A stretch of 64,000 nt of DNA from NCBI RefSeq assembly GCF_001808185.1, contig NZ_CP017668.1, positions 2,852,001 to 2,916,000 of the forward strand, given 5' to 3'. The DNA is from Jeongeupia sp. USM3. Its GTDB lineage: Bacteria > Pseudomonadota > Gammaproteobacteria > Burkholderiales > Chitinibacteraceae. Made by a program: the position numbers and the translations under genes. Below are positions 61,793-64,000 of the stretch, one piece after another; position 1 is the stretch's first letter, and each line of letters starts with the position of its first letter. The notes under the pieces were generated by a model that saw nothing but the letters and a program-made list of their open reading frames with translations, had not been told where the DNA came from and ran no database searches.

Positions 61793-62311
61793 CTATGCGT
61801 CGCTATGCAAGGCGAGCCGCATCAGAATCTCGTCGTGCCGTTCACCATCGACCAGCAAGGCATCCGGCTCGAGTCCATAGCGTTCGAACCCGGCCGATTC
61901 GTACAACCGAAGCGCTGCGGCATTGCCGGCGTTGACGCTCAGGTTGATCTGGCGAAGACCGTCGACCGACTTTGCCAGCGCAATCGCTTCGTGGACGAGT
62001 GCGCCGGCCAGACCGCGCTGGCGGTAGCCGGGGGCAACGTACATGCCCCAGAGGATGGCCTTGTGGCGTAGTTTGGTCATGCTTTCCCGGCCCAGCCCGG
62101 CGGTGCCGACCAGCGCGTCACCGTCGAAGGCGCCGAACAGACCCCGATCGGGGGCCGGTGCGAGCCGGGTTTCGACTTCCGAGATCGGCCGGTCCTTTTC
62201 CGCTTCGTAGCTTGAACCGAAGGCCGAGGGCGTGTCGCGCAGCGCGGCGAGCCCGAGTGCCTGATAGCGCGGCGCATCGGCGGGAGTCAGGCGGCGAATC
62301 GTCGTGGTCAT
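61793..62311 (-). CDS. GNAT family N-acetyltransferase
   Basis: 172 residues. TTIRRLTPADAPRYQALGLAALRDTPSAFGSSYEAE (in parts) at the start, the GLFGAFDGDALVGTAGL strand pair, and the acetyl-CoA loop YRQRGLAGALVHEAI (R-x-x-G-x-A). C-terminal NAAALRLYESAGFERYG completes the fold. Acetylates an unknown amine. The ATG giving MTTTIRRL is chosen; a longer open frame upstream is out of the family pattern. Upstream lies the membrane-protein gene (start 63378, stop 62344), 32 bases apart, so they may be co-transcribed. Confidence 0.85.
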   Translation of the reverse strand: MTTTIRRLTPADAPRYQALGLAALRDTPSAFGSSYEAEKDRPISEVETRLAPAPDRGLFGAFDGDALVGTAGLGRESMTKLRHKAILWGMYVAPGYRQRGLAGALVHEAIALAKSVDGLRQINLSVNAGNAAALRLYESAGFERYGLEPDALLVDGERHDEILMRLALHSDA

Positions 62312-62343
62312 GGCATGGTTCCGGGTGGGAAAGGTGAAAAGGG

Positions 62344-63378
62344 TTAACGGACCGGCGCCAGCCAGCCTTGCAGCGATGCCGGCAGTCGCGCGATCAACGC
62401 AGCCCGGCTCGGCTGCCAGAACGCCGACAGCATCAGCAGGGCCGAACCGATGAACAGTGCGGTGGTGGCGAAGCCGAGGCTGACGACGCCGTACTGTTCG
62501 AGCAGCGAGCTGAATGCGTACAGCACGTAGCCGAGTGCCGAGACCATCAGCGCGCGGCGGTCGATGCACAGCGACACCAGCGCGATGCCGACGTAGAGCA
62601 CGACGACGGCGATCGCCTGCGGTGCGCCGACGTCGCCGTCGGTGACGCCGAGCGACAGGAAGATCGGGTGGACCAGCAGCGGCGCGGCGAGCAGGTGCAG
62701 CCAGAAGGCGACGTCGGAACGGCGGGTCTGGCGGGTGGTGTCGCTGGCGTCCCAGCGCATCGCGAAGGCGAAGACGGCAACGCCGGCAAGCAGCAGCATC
62801 GGCGTGAACCAGTGGCCGGTGTCGGGCAGTACGGTGCCGAGCAGCGACAGCACGCAGCCGACCGCAGCCGCGGCGACGCAGGCGATGGTGATCGGCACCT
62901 GAAAGCGCCGCCAGTGCAGCCACGTTGCCACGCCGGTGAGCAGGCTGGCCAGGGCGACGGCGGTGGCCGGCGCGTGGCGCATCATCCCTTCGACGGTATT
63001 GCCGGCAAGCGCCGGGACGGCGAGGTTCAATCCGGCCGAGAACACGCTGCCGGCAAACGCGAGCAGCAGCACGATCGCCGGCAGCGCCATCCGCCGCTGG
63101 CGCACGAAGTACTCGGCCAGCCCCCACGCGGTGGCCGCGGCGGCGAGCGAGCCGAGCACAGGCGCGGCGGCGCCGCCGATCCACGACACCGACACCAGCA
63201 ACAGCACGCAGGCGATGACGACGAAGATGTCGTTGAAGCCGGTGATCAGCCGGAACTGTTCCTCGTCGGCCACCGGCGTCTGCCGGCGGGCGGCAACGTG
63301 GTCGCGGAAGGCGGCGACCGTTTCGTCGCTCAGGATGCCGGCCGAAACGGCATCGGCCAGATCGTCGTCGGTATACAT
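62344..63378 (-). CDS. Multi-pass membrane protein, DUF2157/DUF4401-like
   Basis: 344 residues. A ~45-residue soluble head (MYTDDDLADAVSAGILSDETVAAFRDHV) precedes about ten hydrophobic helices (DIFVVIACVLLLVSVSWIGGA, PAIVLLLAFAGSVFSAGLNLAVPALAG and so on). The head-plus-helices layout resembles DUF2157-type proteins. No transporter motif is visible. Function unknown. Confidence 0.6.
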   Translation of the reverse strand: MYTDDDLADAVSAGILSDETVAAFRDHVAARRQTPVADEEQFRLITGFNDIFVVIACVLLLVSVSWIGGAAAPVLGSLAAAATAWGLAEYFVRQRRMALPAIVLLLAFAGSVFSAGLNLAVPALAGNTVEGMMRHAPATAVALASLLTGVATWLHWRRFQVPITIACVAAAAVGCVLSLLGTVLPDTGHWFTPMLLLAGVAVFAFAMRWDASDTTRQTRRSDVAFWLHLLAAPLLVHPIFLSLGVTDGDVGAPQAIAVVVLYVGIALVSLCIDRRALMVSALGYVLYAFSSLLEQYGVVSLGFATTALFIGSALLMLSAFWQPSRAALIARLPASLQGWLAPVR

Positions 63379-63484
63379 GGGTTAAGCGTTCCGTGACAGA
63401 AAACGGTCAGCATACCCACTGCGCCGGCCGGCGTCAGTGCAGCATGCCTGCCGCCGGCGCCCGCGCGGCCATGCCGTCGGGCCG

Positions 63485-64000
63485 TCAGTCGAGCGTCCGT
63501 ACCGTTGGCGTGCGCGCGGCGATGACGATCATCAGCACGGCCATGGTCAGGCCGAACGCCGGCATGATGATGCGGATGTCGACGTGCAGCGCCAGCAGCG
63601 CGGTCACCATTGCGTACGAGATCGGCGAGAGCCCCATCGACGCGATGGTGTTCAGGCTCATCACCCGGCCGATCTTGCTGCGCTCGGTGTACTGCTGCAG
63701 CACCGACATCATCGGCACGTTGTTGGCGACCACGCCCATGCCGAGCGCAAACTGCAGCGCGATCGCCAGCGGCACCCAGCCGGTGAACGCCTGCGCGCCG
63801 AGCACGATGCCTTCGAGCACGATCACGACGACGATGATCATCAGCCGCTTCTTCGTCGGCGGAAACAGCGTCAGCACGGTGCCGCCGACGACCATGCCGG
63901 CGGCCATCGCGCTCTGCAGGTAGGACAGCGTGCTGGCCTGGCCGTCGAGATGGTCGGTGACGACGATCGGGATGCCGAGGCCCAGCGGCCCCATGAACAG
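63485..64000 (-). CDS. MFS transporter, C-terminal part (runs off the window)
   Basis: At least 172 residues, continuing beyond base 64000 in frame, so the start is outside. Five or so membrane helices (GLGIPIVVTDHLDG, MAAGMVVGGTVLTLFPPTKKRLMIIVVVIVLEGIVL, in parts). Resembles the C-terminal half of MFS drug exporters (DHA3-type, YERSKIGRVMSLNTIASMGLSPIS). Substrate unknown. Confidence 0.75.
   Translation of the reverse strand: MFMGPLGLGIPIVVTDHLDGQASTLSYLQSAMAAGMVVGGTVLTLFPPTKKRLMIIVVVIVLEGIVLGAQAFTGWVPLAIALQFALGMGVVANNVPMMSVLQQYTERSKIGRVMSLNTIASMGLSPISYAMVTALLALHVDIRIIMPAFGLTMAVLMIVIAARTPTVRTLD

Overview
The window is about 64 kb of a GC-rich (roughly two-thirds G+C by eye), gene-dense bacterial chromosome. 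Gene content fits a betaproteobacterium of the Neisseriales, most likely a chitin-degrading relative of Chitinibacter, Jeongeupia or Chitiniphilus. Pointers are the 1.3 kb-residue DUF3683 FAD/Fe-S dehydrogenase, AcrAB-OprM-type efflux, several proteins with chitin-binding (CBM5/12-like) modules, a CE4 deacetylase and a GH18-derived protein. The genus is an inference. No tRNA, rRNA, CRISPR array, complete insertion sequence or prophage was seen.

Layout. 0-7 kb: class II cyclic-nucleotide phosphodiesterase, HIT/PilZ-like pair, large FAD/Fe-S dehydrogenase. 7-12.3 kb: two paralogous TPR proteins around a fused SpmA-SpmB membrane protein, a YigZ/IMPACT protein and a Fur-box-preceded ChaN lipoprotein. 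12.3-13 kb: gene-free stretch with a long inverted pair of dispersed repeats. 13-19.7 kb: complete RND efflux operon (adaptor, pump, outer-membrane factor) divergent from a TetR gene, with stacked palindromes between them. 19.8-28 kb: sstT, a Spo0M/DUF3616 pair, glmS, a BCCT transporter and a glycine-zipper protein. 28-36.4 kb: PhyH dioxygenase beside a broken AraC regulator, YbjD-type OLD nuclease, chemoreceptor, AI-2E-family permease, and a LysR/MEKHLA/DUF2917 group. 36.4-42.8 kb: small CBM-like secreted protein, BamE-like lipoprotein, valS, the yqjD-yqjE-yqjK group, a DUF6404 gene and a frameshifted acetyltransferase.

42.8-60.4 kb is a carbohydrate region. A four-gene ABC sugar importer (minus strand) is divergent from a solute-binding-protein/response-regulator/histidine-kinase operon that probably senses sugar and controls it. 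Next come a secreted CE4 deacetylase with a chitin-binding module and, upstream of it in the same direction, the most unusual gene of the window: signal peptide, GH18 domain lacking the catalytic residues, transmembrane helix, cytoplasmic linker and LytTR DNA-binding domain. This looks like a one-component membrane regulator that uses a dead chitinase fold as its sensor. Divergent from it is an operon of a large clan GH-A glycosidase, a LacI repressor and an AGE-family sugar isomerase.

60.4-61.7 kb is an AT-rich insert (HNH endonuclease, small membrane protein), followed by an acetyltransferase, a multi-pass membrane protein and the end of an MFS transporter.

Three families of short intergenic repeats occur: the 12.3/12.9 kb inverted pair, a MITE-like element (three copies at 9.5, 40.5 and 41.0 kb) and a hairpin repeat (46.0 and 51.3 kb).
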